A DNA stretch of 64,000 nt from Prostheceraeus crozeri (taxonomy: Eukaryota > Platyhelminthes > Polycladida > Euryleptidae), in NCBI GenBank assembly GCA_907163375.1, contig CAJQUW010009239.1, positions 372,001 through 436,000 of the forward strand, read 5' to 3'. The translations under genes were made by a program, and so were the position numbers. Numbering within the stretch: position 1 is the stretch's first letter; each line of letters opens with the position of its first letter. Below the pieces are notes generated by a model. That model saw only the letters and a list, made by a program, of their open reading frames with translations. It had not been told where the DNA came from and searched no databases. Positions 1-13,060 of this stretch are shown here, piece after piece.

Positions 1-3000
1 TAATGAGATGATATTAATAAGAAAAAGTTAATTGTCAAGCACTAGGCGTTTCAATTTCGGTTTCTCAGTTACATGCATTATGTTATTGAGCACTGATGAT
101 TTGATCACCATGCGAAGTCAGAAAACAGGGTTTCGCTCAAATATACTAGGTAATATCCATTTTTTCTCGCACTTCTGAAGATAATACTGACCAAAGTCAA
201 ACTCGGAAAAGTCTAAAATTATACCATAATTATGCTTGAATCCACATCTCCCTGATGCGGAGCAAGCACAGTCACAAGTCCAATGTAGTGGATTAATCCA
301 TATAGTAGGATCAACCATGCCTTGACACAGACGCATAATATGAACTATACCGAATTTGTGAAACTACTAACTGTTTCAATCAACTCACGACTAAAAAAGG
401 CAGTATACAGTACATGCATCTTTACTACGGTTTTTCTTCAAATAATAACCCACCATCTAATAACCACTCACTCCATTCTCCAAGTCACTTATCATACAAT
501 GCAATACTTCTGGTAGTTTTCTTAGGTTTTCTAAAGAAGAGAGTAGACTACTTGTGATCCTGATCCTAATTGCAACCTTGATGACCTCACTGACGATTCT
601 ATTTCCCATTGTGATTCTGATAAATCGAATTAAGAGAAATAATATTTCTCTTTCGAATGTCTCGCTTTATCTTTCTGAAAGATGGAACCTTTCGTTTTTC
701 ATAGGCACAGCTCTGTTCTTTGATTATAGGCCTAAGTATTCGACCAGCATGAGTGCATGTGTAAGAATGTGATATATTATAATTCAGTTGCACCATAATT
801 TGATGAATTGCAAAACATGCGGTAATCTTATGTTAGGATTTATATCTACATAGCCGTTGAAATTTGTGCTCGGATATATGGGAACATGCATTGTTGTGCG
901 GTACAGTATTTGTAACCAATTCATGAATAGTAAAAGTTTACCACTCTCCTTTAATCGCCTTTAATATGAACTGTCTTAAGTAGACCTTCATTTCGCCAGA
1001 GCAATGACTGTGGACAACTTGCAATATGAAATGATTGAAATCCGATGGTCGAAAGCGCGTTATTAGATCTTCAGATATGCTATGTAATGTACGAGTATGT
1101 TATGAATGGAGTAAACTCATTTACATGTGGTTAAATATAAATTGCACATGTCTGTTCATCACTTTCGGTTACTTTACTTCTACGGCATATGTTATTAAGA
1201 AAAGATATATTGTGTTCTAATATATGTGCGCAATAATTATTGTGGATATAACAATGCCATGACGAAATACTAATAGCAGCAAAGAATAATGAAGTATTGT
1301 ACTAAGACGAACGCCATTATTCCATGCACAATTCCTCAACACAAAGATTCGTCTATGAACAAAAAATTCGCTTAAGCAATTATTATGCTTTGTTTATCAA
1401 TCCATAGCTTCATTGAATACCTCATTGATACATTTACGATAAATATTCGACTATTTGACCGCCAATTTGATTTTGAGAAGCAACTGAGAGCAGATGACTA
1501 TTCTCCCACTATACAAACATGTGGCGCTTAGCGAAGCCATATCCAAATGTTTGATTAGTTGACGAAAGATCTTTCTGTATTATGATGATGTTATCCTTTT
1601 GTTTTCATTTTTATGTCATGAATAAATATCCTGTGTTTGATTGATCACCGCTAATCAAAGATCTTTATTTAAGCGCAAACTATTATCCTTTTGATGAATT
1701 CATTCAAGTTTTAATGATGACTCTATGAATTATCGATAAAAGTCCTTCATACAGCATTCACGAAACGCACTTTAACCACATGATAAGTGCATATTGAAGT
1801 ATCGCGCCATCATCGTAATCTTCTTGTAGAAACCTTCTCAGCATACGACAATTGAAAAAATTGTTCATCATCCTTGATAGCCGAATGGGATCTGAGCTGA
1901 CAGATGAATTGATCTTGAAAGCGATCTTGTCAAGTGACCTCAATGCATAATTGCTAATGAAGGCGAGCATGGTTCACTCTTGACTGTGTGCACTTCAATT
2001 AAGGATAACCGTTCCACGTTATCAGAGAACAAGCGGCTCAGAGCAGTAAAAGAACTTATCGTCCGTCTGAGAAAAATGCCAGACAACATAAAAATGTAAT
2101 TAGAATAGCAGAAAGCAATAAAGCCGCTGAACCAGTCTTACTTTACTCAACATGGTACAGATAGAGGATACAGTTGACGAATGGAAATTAGCATTCAAAT
2201 TCGGTGGCAGAATTACAGACATTAGCTTGAAAGTACCAAAGTATCATTACTTTGGTTGAAGTAAAGAAATATCAAACAATGAAACTTTTCATAACTCAAT
2301 ATTTGGTGCAGATTGTGACAAAAATGTGCATGCAATTTCATAAGTGTGTGCCAATCAGAAGTATGATCAACACATCGATTTATTATTCAAGCAATTAATA
2401 GTTGCGTAATTCATGATTTGAGGATTCACAAAAGTTTGCACTTGAACAAGTGCATGGATAACTGGATCTATTATAGTCAGTCAAAATATCATGTGTTCAG
2501 AGATTTTTTTTACATTTTTTCGTGTCAAATCTAATAAACCAATTCATTCTACTATATTAACTGCAGCAATTTTTTCAAGGTTGAAATTATTTTTGTCCGC
2601 AAATAAAGCAAATATTCACAATAAAGATGGCGCATAAGAATATTCACAATAAGTGGCAAGACGCAATACTTGAGCCTGATCTCAACCTCGATGGAAGTTT
2701 GACCGATGTGGATGTTCTTACCAGTATCTTGTTATTGCTACATCATCAAATGTTGATCAATATGAAGCGAATGAGCCAGAAGTGAGTATAGAAGTCATGA
2801 ATTGCACGAAAACTGTTACGGCTCAGGCCTACAATTCATTCACAAAATAGCTTACGAGGGAAGGATTTTTAAATATACGTGCAATTGCCTAAGCACCTAC
2901 CTCGTGTCATTGCTTGATTGTTTATTACTAAAACAATTTTTGCTCTGATATCTGCACACCTGTGCTTTTTCTTGATTTTTCCGCAATATCCATATTTGTT

Positions 3001-3004
3001 TCAG
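1..3004. other. Non-coding sequence upstream of exon A (presumed intron in the I-II linker)
   Basis: AT-rich sequence without a convincing exon, RNA gene or transposon. It ends in a pyrimidine-rich tract and TTTCAG at 2999-3004, the splice acceptor of the first recognisable channel exon. A 52-codon frame at 2627-2785 is followed by a good donor-like GTGAGT, but its phase does not fit exon A, so it is not called. The preceding channel exon (end of the I-II linker) probably lies upstream of the window. Confidence 0.5.
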
Positions 3005-3126
3005 GAAAACTCAGACTGCTGAGGAAAAAGGTGCACCAAATTTGTGAGCACAATTACTTTCAACGAGCTGTTTTGCTTGCAATCCTGTTTAATACATTAA
3101 GCATGGGTATTGAGCATCACAACCAG
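3005..3126 (+). CDS. Cav3 T-type calcium channel alpha1, exon A: entry to domain II, segment IIS1
   Basis: This internal coding exon of 122 bp enters with two bases of a split codon (phase 1 intron) and ends on a complete codon. The peptide has a basic run (KLRLLRKKV) followed by the first transmembrane helix of domain II, ending LLAILFNTLSMGIEHHNQ. The NTLSMGIE-HxQ signature is diagnostic of Cav3 (T-type) alpha1 subunits and differs from Cav1 and Cav2. The acceptor is TTTGTTTCAG and the donor is CAG/GTAAGC. The exon joins in phase 0 to exon B 16 kb downstream, and the combined reading continues the known IIS1-IIS2 sequence without a gap. The protein is a plasma-membrane low-voltage-activated channel. 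Its vertebrate homologues are CACNA1G, CACNA1H and CACNA1I; no species-specific symbol is assigned. Confidence 0.95.
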
Positions 3127-3596
3127 GTAAGCACCTCATTTATGAAATTCATATTCAAATGCTTGACAACTTGTGTTCTGCTTGACAACTTATATTTTTC
3201 AGAAAGCTATTGACATAAACTAAACAATATTTCAACAGAAATTGCCACGCCATTCTGAATTTATAGAATAGAATAGAACAGTGTTATATTTGTCGAATGA
3301 AAATCATAGTTTTACACCGAGTTATTGCAATTGATTAAAAACAGTCAAATAGTAAAAATATCAAACATAAGCAAGAAAGCAAGAAAGAATACAGGGTCGT
3401 GGTGAGCATGAGAAGATTACATTCAGAAATCACTTTCTACATAATATACTTGAAACATATGGGACAAACGACTTTTTCATTTTGTCTGTACGACATAAAG
3501 GAATGCGAGGCAAGCCAGTGTTTGTCAGACGAGATGGAAGTAAGTCATGGATACCGTGATTTGGGTCCTTTTCAGCAAATGTGTATAAATTACTGC

Positions 3597-4450
3597 TCAG
3601 GTCAATACGTCGATAAAAAATTTCATCGGTTTTACAATTACATTTTCTTTTTTCCTTGCCATATAGATAATAAAATGTGCTCGTTTATCAACCCTTTCAA
3701 GACAACGTGATAAATTCTTGTTTAAATTGACAAACACCGGACAAGCATATTCAATTATAGAACGAATGTATGATGTATACACAGGATGAAGATCAAATTC
3801 ATTTAAAAATGGTCGCAATCGACGCAAAGTATAAAACCGGCGGTTAACAACCTTTAAAACAGCATCGACATGATTGCGCCAACTCAAATCATCAGAAACA
3901 TTGACACCAAGGATAGTGACATTCTTCATTATGTCGAATGGCATGTTGTACAATGTTGGATTTCGAAGCAATTTATTTTTTAGACATAACATCGCTTTAG
4001 ATTTTGAAAAGTTCAAAACCATGTGGTTTTGCTTGCACCATTTTTCTAATTCGCCAGTTATGTTCTTTACAACAGAATCGATAGCAACACAATCATCATC
4101 ATATATTGGTATCACAGCCGTCAAATCATCAGCGTACTGAACGCAACATGTTGAATGTTGTGAATAACTAAAGTCGCCAAAATAGCAAGCAAAAATAAAA
4201 GGAGCAAGTACAGAACCTTGAGGTACGCCTGATACAGTTCTATAAGACGGTGACGTGGCATTATTCAATCGGACACACGCATGTCTAATGAAAAGAAAAT
4301 CTTTGATCCATAACAGGAAGCCCGCAGGTAATCCACATTTCTCAAACTTTTTATAATCAGATTATGATTCATTTTGTCGAAAGCCTTTTTAAAATCAAGT
4401 GACAAGTGATCCGCGACATAAAGAATCGTCATAATTTTGAAAAATGGAAT
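3597..4450 (-). mobile_element. CR1/L2/Jockey-type LINE reverse transcriptase fragment
   Basis: On the minus strand a 223-codon open frame (4268 to 3597) carries the core of a non-LTR reverse transcriptase: GVPQGSVLAP (motif B region), then YADDL with the two catalytic aspartates, then the thumb-like SYIRSIIEYACPVF and LERVDKRAHFII typical of CR1/L2/Jockey-like LINEs. Upstream at about 4380-4440, in another frame, LDFKKAFDKMNH is the motif A aspartate region, so the copy has at least one frameshift between motifs A and B. No endonuclease domain or intact 5' part is visible. It is a dead, truncated copy inserted antisense in the first large intron. The clade call rests on motif style only. Confidence 0.88.
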
Positions 4451-4576
4451 TCATAATCGCTATGAGATTAGTTGTGGTGGATCCATTTTTGATTGCAAAA
4501 ATATCCCATTCAGCACTTCATAGCCGGTAAAATGTTATACCCCTGCATCCACATATCGGATGTTCCCCTTGCTTGC

Positions 4577-5185
4577 TCACCTTGGACGGGCTTTATCCAG
4601 TTTTAGCCTCCCGGGTGATCGGGTAGCACGGGATGGCCCCTCAATCCGTTGCTTCCACATGTCTCGGTTGGTTAGCGATCTGACCTTCATTCTACTCTTT
4701 GCCACAGTTCTGCAACTTGTTCTCGGTTTTCCCTTTCTTCTGTGTTCAGGTTTTTGTTTCCATGCTGTTTTGCAGATTTCATCCTCTGGTCTTCTGAGCT
4801 GATATCTAACCATCTCCATCGGCGAGTCTCAATTTCTTTGCTTATTGGGGGTACTTAAAGCATGCGACAGATCTTATCGTTCATTATTCTATTCTTCTTT
4901 GTCTTCCCCATTAACCACCTCAGAATCCTCATCTCTGATACCTCCATTGCCGTAAGGTCAGCTTTCTTCGGGGCCCAGAGCTCAGCATGGTACAGCATTC
5001 CATATCGGACTACCATGTGGAAACCTTTCCCTTCAGTCGTAGAGGCATCTTTTTGTCACACAGGACACCAGACATAGCTCTCCAGTTCTGCCAACCTGCT
5101 TGTGTTTTCGCCTTCATGTCCCTCCTTGATGTGCCTTTGTCATCCAAGACAGTACCCAGATATTTGAAAGCATGAACAGTCGGAA
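4577..5185 (-). mobile_element. Second LINE fragment: reverse-transcriptase C-terminal tail
   Basis: Read on the minus strand from about 5185, broken frames give FKYLGTVLDDKG, then GWQNWRAMSGVLCDKKMPL and RLKGKV, the thumb and tail motifs of LINE reverse transcriptases common in invertebrates. An 80-codon frame (4819 to 4577) follows with RRKGKPRTSCRTV and NRDMWKQRI, resembling the usual C-terminal GRPK...W...DR..W pattern. The motifs differ from those of the neighbouring 3.6-4.45 kb element, so this is a separate insertion in the same orientation. Several stops and frameshifts make it inactive. An RTE-like origin is likely but not certain. Confidence 0.8.
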
Positions 5186-5189
5186 TTTT

Positions 5190-8100
5190 GGTACTTTGCG
5201 CTCACTTTCTCTCGTGCTGAGGTAAACCTTCTTAGTTCTCCTAAACAGTAAGTTCTTCAGTAAGTAATTCTTATTGGTTAAAATAATATCAATGAAGTAT
5301 TTATTATGTATTATGCATAGAAGAAGTGCGATGCTAAGAAGAGGGAAGCTGCCCTCACCCCATTGACAGAAAAACTCAAAATTCAAGCAAGCGCTTTCGA
5401 AGTCCATTGGACATCACACGCATGATTATGATAAACGATGGACCTCGCAAGCTCCGCCGCTATAATTTTGAGTTTTGCTGACAATAGAAAGAGGAGACGT
5501 TCCCAAAACGTGTTTAGGATGTTCCTGGGAAATTGAACCAAAGCACTACAAAATACAAAAAATAATTGCAATTTGAGTGTAGATAAAGTCAAAATAATGC
5601 GCTGAATATACGGATTAATTTTGCATGAAGGATTAATAAGAGATGAGTAAATGCATGAATGCAAAATGAATGTAAGCACAATAGAAAAGACTTTGAAATG
5701 ATGTGAACAGTCAGTGACGGAAATATATGGGAGTATTTACTTAGAAAAGAAGATGAGAGTTTTAGTAGGTCAAGAATTAGGGCCGCATGCACTGCCGAGC
5801 AGTGGCGGGATGTACTGATCTGAGCCCTCCCAAATCTGTTTTTGGAAAAAGGGCATTGATGAGATCGTTTGCTATGTTTTAAACGACACCATGCAGCTGA
5901 AACAGCAACAGTTAAAAAGTGGCTCTTTATATTTGAAAGTATGAATTATCCGTTATTTGATAATTCCGAAAATTTATTCTTGTAGAGTTAATGCAACGGT
6001 TTAGAAGGGATCAGAATGACTTTTGGAGAAATATTAGATGTATTTTGCACAAAAATGGTGTATACATTGATATTCTGTAATCATGGTTGTTTACATTACT
6101 TTCGACTGCCCGGTTATTCGACAAAGTTGATTTTTGTGTGACCCTCAAATTGCATTTTTTATGTTCGGTCAATGTTCAGGTATCAATAAATGGGATTGCT
6201 ATGCATGCAAAAAGCTATTCTTTCGATATTTAAATTTGCAGTATACCGCATAGTCATAGCACACACACATAAAAATGAAAAGTTAATGAAATCAAATGAA
6301 TCAGTCGTTAGACAGTCGCACATCCGTAAGAAGTCTGCCATGGATAGTGAAGATCCTCATTCTTGACCTCTCCTACTTTGTGAGGATGGTTACCCGCAAC
6401 TTTAGTCACAATCATTCATGTTTCTCACATGTTGTTCTAGTTATCTAAAAAATAAGGTGAAATGTTGACTGACATCGACATAAATTTCCAGCATAATTTA
6501 ATGTAAAATTTTGAAACTGATTTTGCACTTTGCCTGATCTCGTATTAAATCATTAAAGGGATTGACCAAGTATTGTCTTGAAACCTGAGCTTCTAGCTTC
6601 GACAAGGGAGATGATATTTGCTATTGTTGATTTATCGACTGTGTGGGGAGCTCAGGAGAATATACGGGAAACAACTCTCAGTCTACGCAGTCTCATAGTC
6701 AATCCTGTTTTCTCACACACTCTTTCAAAGTTGTTGTTTCCGCAACTTCCCTCAAATAAGGCGTATAAACTCAAAGTCGTGCTTTCAGCATTTAAACCGA
6801 ATTATTCTAGTCATTCAACATTAATTGAATTTTAACATTTTGACATATTGATGTACTTTTAGTCAGCAAATTGCAAACAGATGAGAGGACTGGATAAATC
6901 CATCCACGATGCTCAAAAATATTTGTTCCGAAAGTCCGTAAGTTACGCCCTTGATATTCAATTTATTGCAGAAATTGTAGAATTGGCTGCTTCTCAATGA
7001 CTATCGTAGAAATTCGCCAACAAGTCCTGCTCTGATATGAGGAACGTTTGCAACTCACTGGAATTATTTGCTGTATCACTGTTTGTAGAATTTGCGTGAC
7101 GTAAAAGCAATTCAGGGACGTAGGCAACCTCCGATAACTAGGATGCACTCAACTGAGGAGATGAGCTATCCATAAAAGAATTTAACATAGTAGATCTGTC
7201 GGACGACTGACTTAGAGGTGTTCTTACAACTGCGCACTCATTTATAAGTATTTACAGACAGGGGCTATCCTAAATTGCATGAAATTGCAACTAAATTTAG
7301 CTTGAATTATCCACTTTTCGTCACTTAATTTTCACGATTTTCTCAACATCAGGAAGTGTATCAGTTGTCTTGCGATATGGCGGTTTTCAAAAAGCTTCGC
7401 TTTCATAGTTTAGAGATTTAAAGTTTGAATTGAATTGATATAAAACTGAATCATGTTCTCCTAGTTGGATAAATTAAATGTATATTGTATGTTTTAAATG
7501 TTTTTCTCTCTATGTTTGCTGTGAGTCACAGCCTGTGACTAAGAGTTCAGATAAAGGGATTTCTAATTGAAACAATTCAGTAAAATATCAACCTGATTGA
7601 AATTCGCCGGTCCATTAACCGGTACAAGCAAAAGAACCGGTGGACCGCGAACAGCACTAATTTTATTGCAATGTAGTTGATTTCCCTCTGCTTATAGGTC
7701 CCTCAACGTTCTGAGATTTTTCTGAAGTTTGGTGAAATTAGCCAAGCACCACAAGATCTTGGAAGAACAGATGAATCTATTTTCTATCATATACAAAAGT
7801 TCACACAATTTGACTAAGTATCTCGAATCAAAGGCGTTAGTTTGAAGCGTGGGATGAGTGTAAAGATGGAAATCTCTCCAAAGCATTGAAAACTTGCGTG
7901 CATGCATTGTTTTTGTCTATTCCGTCTTCTCATCAGCTGCTGAAATGATTCCACATTGCTTTGAGATTTATTTTGTTCGTAGTCAGTGGCGAATAACACG
8001 ATGGAGAGAATAATTGTGCATTTCACTCAGACTGCACCCGACCAGAAGAGATCGCTTCCATTTCACAGTAGCGCCTCCTATTTATGAAGTACGTATCCAA

Positions 8101-8265
8101 TTTGCATGAAACTTTTTATGTAGATATAAAGTTTTGTGGAGATTGATCGGTTTCACAGGTTTTTGTTTATAAAGCATGAAGCGTTGAACGTTGTGGACAG
8201 ATCACATTGACTTTATACGGATGATTAGTTACAAAAGGGATAATCTTTTCAAATCACTAGAACAC
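5190..8265. other. Unannotated intron stretch
   Basis: AT-rich sequence with only short frames. I see no splice-bounded exon, repeat array or transposon domain here. Confidence 0.5.
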
Positions 8266-8883
8266 AGAATTAGATTCATCTGCGCGCGCTTCGCTTTCCT
8301 AGAAAGGAAGCGTTATATGTAGCCTTAATATCGAAATGGCACATCACAGAACTAGACAACTTGGTCCTTCTCAAATGGATAATTCGTGTATCGCTTGCTA
8401 TTGGAAATGGCAAACAATAATCTGTCATGCAGAGGACACCAGAGCCAGTGAGAGATGAGTGCGTGCTGTGATATCACTTCGTTTTTGTCACTTTGTGTTT
8501 TCACCAAAACGCACATTGGCTAACATTCGATTCAGTGTATTCACTATACAGTGCGAAATGCCGAGGAGAGGATGTGAAAACATCAAGTGAACTAATTTTC
8601 GCACGCCTGCTACTTTTTTAAGAATGATCGGAAGGGCCAACATTGTGGAGAAAACTTGTGCGCAATGATCTGAATTCTTCGAATCTGACGGAATTTTGGC
8701 AATTGAAACACTTTGCTGGAACTCACATTAATCCGCAAGCGACGCACGACTTTCTTCCCTATCTCTGTAAGGTATTAGGAATTCCGTTTTGCCCACTCAA
8801 TAGGTTCCTCGATGTGCCGTCAATTTCGTATTAATCACACTTCTAGCAAACCGAAGCAGATAAACAAAATATTTAATTTTGTG
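8266..8883 (+). repeat. Dispersed 0.6 kb repeat, copy 1 (5'-truncated relative to copy 2)
   Basis: From ACAGAATT through AAAATATTTAATT the sequence is almost identical to 17588-18206 in the same orientation, with only scattered single-base differences and small indels in the first 200 bp. A 63-codon frame (8643-8834, starting MWRKLVRNDL and ending DVPSISY) is identical at the protein level in both copies. Upstream of the boundary the two loci diverge completely. At copy 2 the boundary falls inside a broken helix-turn-helix gene, so this copy lacks the 5' part of a longer element. The family is unknown, and the 63-codon product has no domain I recognise. Confidence 0.9.
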
Positions 8884-11800
8884 CACTAAAAAGTCTCAAA
8901 ATTGTAAGTCCTCAACTTTGGGCTCCAATCGAAAATAAGCGAATAGTAAATATATAAGAAAATGAGATCTGCATTATAACTTCAGATGTGAATTAGGAGG
9001 GGACTGAAACTGCACATGATAGAGTGAGTAAAGTAAAGTGACCTAAGGCTGCAGGAAGAGAGAATTTAGGAAAATATTTCATAAGACAGTAGTGGCATCC
9101 TCGTACGTATTATTCAAGAAGGCCTATATTTGAGCACAAAACGATAGAAGTCAAATGGCATTTACATGTGCGCAGTCAGTCTCAGTCACACTAAATGCAA
9201 ATAGTGAAATGATCCAGAGCATTTTGATATTAAACGTATAGCTGCATAAAGGTAAACATCCACAGGTGAAGGATAGAAGATAGGTTTGATTAAAAACAAG
9301 ACAGTCTGCCTGATACTATTCGATAGTCTGCTTCTTTGTAGGAACCTCAAAAATGGTCAAAATTGAAATTCTGCTTCGAATCAAGCAATTTTGTCATGAT
9401 TGAATTAAAATGAATCTCAATAATGGGCCACTGACTAATTACTTGACACCTGCAACAAGGAATAATGAATTTATACATAAGTAAAATGTCTGCCTCTTTT
9501 ATGGATATGTTTTTTCTTTTTTATGGATATTGTGTACTGAATGCTGAATATTAAATAGACCTGTGGTATTTATCTCCCTTTTGCAGTTAAGAATAAAATT
9601 GACACTTAAACTCAGCTTTTGGTATGAGAAACTATTTTGCAGATGGGATTATCCCAAATGGAAACCATTATCCATACCGACAGCCCGAAAACAGGAGCAC
9701 CTCAAAATTGATTCAAACAAAGTAAATGGATAATATCAGCGATGAAATGCGGTGGCGTATCTCCAATGTTACGGAAAGAAATGTAGAAATGAAAAAGCTC
9801 TCCAAGAAGTCAAAGTAGGCGACAAAAATGAACCAATTATCCATATTCATCTCAAGAGAGACTAGAGAGAGGGAGAAGGATGAGTAAGAGATGTCTCCAT
9901 ATGGTGTGACAGAAGGTCACGAAAAATATAATGAGCCGTTTTGCACGCAGCAGATATAATTTCAGTTAAAACAAAAAAGAATGAATAGATTTCCCTAGCA
10001 ACTATTTCCCGATACTTTTACTTGCTTGTGTACAAATCCAAGTAGAACACGTCCCACAAAATGGCCAAGCACAGATAAATGTCGATGAAAGCAAGCGATA
10101 AACAGACTTTCATGTCGAATTGTGATTTCAATTTGTTGAATTGTGATAATTAATTTTTAAATTCAGATTTCAAGAAGCTTTCATATCATTCCTAACGTTC
10201 AATCTATTGTCAGGTATTATTTAATGCTGACAATAATGTGTAGAATAGATAGTGTATTTTCAATTTTTGTCAGAACTACATGTATCTATATCTTCTAGCA
10301 CAGACCAGAATTCGTGGAGAGCAGTCGCCAGACCATGAAAAAGTGAATGAAGATGATCAATAATTAGATTTCTTAGACGGAAAGCTATACACTGAAAGTC
10401 GAAGCCAAGACAGTGGAAGTGGACTCTGAGAGTACATTCATTCTAATTAATCAATACATGATAACAATAGAATAGTGAATGACCTTTAAGGTAGGTTCAC
10501 ACATGATACCTGATAGTTGACCTCCGTTCATACTGATAGGCTTAGTTGATACAGACCCGCTCGTACTTAATAGCTGATAGTTGAGACAAATTCTGCCCCT
10601 CATTCCCACGAGCACTCCTAGAATTAGCAGTTGCTGGTAGAAGTGGCTGGAGAGATGCAATTACAGTTGCTCTTAGAACCCGGTCTCATAACTGCCTTCT
10701 ATCAGCAAATGACTTTAAGATTGCTTCTGTTTTTGGTTCATAGTTGTTCTAGCGCTTCGATGTGTAGTCACACTTGAGAGCAGACTATCAGGCATTTGAT
10801 CAGTGATCGCGCTGAAAACTTAAAATAGCCTAGACTGTTTTATAATCATGTTAAATGTAAAATTTAATTTCGGCTTTGAACACTTCGCTTTCTGGCATTT
10901 TTTGTTTCCGGAAGGAAGCATCGCCGAAATCCACATGCCGATCTTCTTGAGGAACACCGTTGTAGACCTCGTTCATTATTTGTGGTAAGTCAATATAAAT
11001 TGATAATCGAATCAATTTGAGGCCCATTTCAAATTTAAGAAGCACAATAGGCAATATTTTTAAAAGAGCGCTTTTCAGGAGCGGAATACAAAATCGCATC
11101 ACTTGCCAATTCCGGAATATTGTTTCGATATCGTGAAACTTTATGAAAAATCGCAATTGATTATTCCGTGATGTTCTTAAAGTGTTGTAATTTTACATCC
11201 GATTTATTAATAACAATGTGCATATTTTCATGTTTTGTCCTTTGATTCAATTTAAAAGAATCAATTGGACAGTTAAACGCAGTTTAATGACATTTTTAGA
11301 TAGCCAATTAGAATTCAATTGGACCTACGTGTAAGTTTGAAATAGACCTACGTACTTATACATCTATGTAGGCCGATTTTGACTCATTTTGCTGAGACTT
11401 GCAGCTCACTAACATTCTGCTAAAACCGTGTCCTTAAATCTACTTCTGATTCTTAATAAGTACAATCAGAATTTTTTTCTATATTCATTCGCACTTTATT
11501 CAAGAGAATACGGATGTAAGCAAAGTTATTGCATAAGAGATAGACATAAGCTTGCAGGTTTCACGGTAACTTAAAAGATTACACAGAAATCTAGCGTGGA
11601 ACAACGCATTTTTGCGGGAATGGGCACTTTATGTGTGAGAAACATTTTGTGCACTTGGTGTTGACAAGCATGATGAGGTGATAACAATGTGCAGTCCCTT
11701 TTTGAATTATGAACAGCAGTCAAATACATGTACACGGGTAGTGATCGTTTCTATCGGGGTTGGTCACCCTTGAAAGTCATGCTCGTTATATAGTGAGTAA

Positions 11801-12118
11801 CCTGATTGAAATTTGAAGTCCACAGTCCTCGATTAGCCATTTGATTGTTCAATTGCGGCACTCTCAGCTATCAGTTCTCATGCATGGACCTTAAGTTATA
11901 TCAAAAGTTTTGCATTTACTAATACTATAACTAGGCTTCGGGAGAAATGTTTTATAACCTAAGACCTAGGTTTAAACCTAAATTGTTTTTTTTGCAGATT
12001 GAACTTTTTTTGAACTTCTACAGCAATCTAGAACTTTTTAGTAATAACATACTACAAAAAGCGCAACAAATCACAAAATATCCTACCAGTTAGGAATTTT
12101 ATTGTCCTATGCTGCATC

Positions 12119-12415
12119 ATGATTCGTGCAGGGAAGGACCTTTATGCCGTTTTTTCCGCAATGATCTATCTGAGGAAAACATTCCTCAAAGCTCCATCCT
12201 GCGTAAAGAATCATCATACAGAAGGAAAATCGGGATCATACTCTTCAGAACCTGTGATTGAAAAACAAAAAGTTGAAGTTATGAGTATTGCAAGCGAACT
12301 AGACCCAGACGACGCTCTATCAATCGAGAAAGGACAACAAATATTTCAAAGAAAATCCCTGGTAGCAATTCTGGCTTTTATCGCGTCTCACTTGTACTTA
12401 CTTCATCACTTTTGA
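12119..12415 (+). other. Orphan 98-codon open frame, unrecognised
   Basis: A frame of 98 codons with a hydrophilic, charged middle (VIEKQKVEVMSIASELDPDD) and a hydrophobic end (LVAILAFIASHLYLLHHF). It lies deep in the intron between exons A and B. I recognise no domain. It has no flanking splice signals that fit the channel gene and no neighbour with related function. It may be a transposon remnant, an exon of an unrelated nested transcript, or chance. Confidence 0.12.
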
Positions 12416-12839
12416 ATAGCAATAGAATTATTGCCGCTATATAAGATTCTACCAAAGTTTGAGTTGATTAAGATTACTGAAATTTATCTTTGGTAATGCA
12501 TCTGATAGATAAATAAATTGGGGTTTCATTTCTTGCTGTGTGCAAATTCAACCAAATTTTGCATTCTGTACGCTGCAAGTAAGCCTATGCGATAATTAAT
12601 ATGCGACTTGCGTACTGTGGCTACTTTGTAGCTTATAACTGGAAGCTGGCGCAATTGATGCGTGGATTTTGACCCCGAAGCGATAATGATGGAATTTTGA
12701 TTCTTTACAAAGACAGTAACGGTGACTATTGAATTACTTCCAATATTCTTATCTTTTGTCACATCAGTAATAACGATTTTTGTAAGTGTTTGCCATTTAA
12801 TCTATAAACATATTACTACAATATATAAGACGCGGAAAG

Positions 12840-13060
12840 ATGTATGGGTAATGTAGCAGTAGAGAATCCAGAGAAATTGCGGAAAAGAGTGAAACAAGAT
12901 TTTTCAACAAAATTATGAAGAGCCAAGACCTTGCTCTCTACCGACTGCTTCCACCAGAAAGCCAGCATCGAAGAAACCTCAGGCCAAAGCAGCATCGACT
13001 TCAAAGATCTGTATCAGTCGAATGATCCGCTGAAACTTCCGCTCACTTTGACTTACATTC
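12840..13060 (+). other. GC-richer patch with all plus frames partly open
   Basis: The patch is clearly richer in G and C than its flanks and is open in more than one frame for 40 or more codons. One frame gives a lysine/alanine-rich run (KPASKKPQAKAASTSK) that superficially resembles a histone H1 tail, and another gives SIEETSGQSSIDFKDLY. Because several frames are open, none can be favoured. It could be a decayed coding fragment. Confidence 0.15.

Noticed and set aside
2627-2785. 52-codon frame followed by a good GTGAGT donor, as a possible channel exon before exon A
   Set aside because: The frame that would splice to exon A in the required phase has a stop just upstream of the donor, and the peptide does not resemble the Cav3 I-II linker.
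10488-10790. Possible transposon starting GGTAGGTTCACAC with repeated CTGATAG words
   Set aside because: No matching inverted end or target duplication could be found, so boundaries are not supportable.
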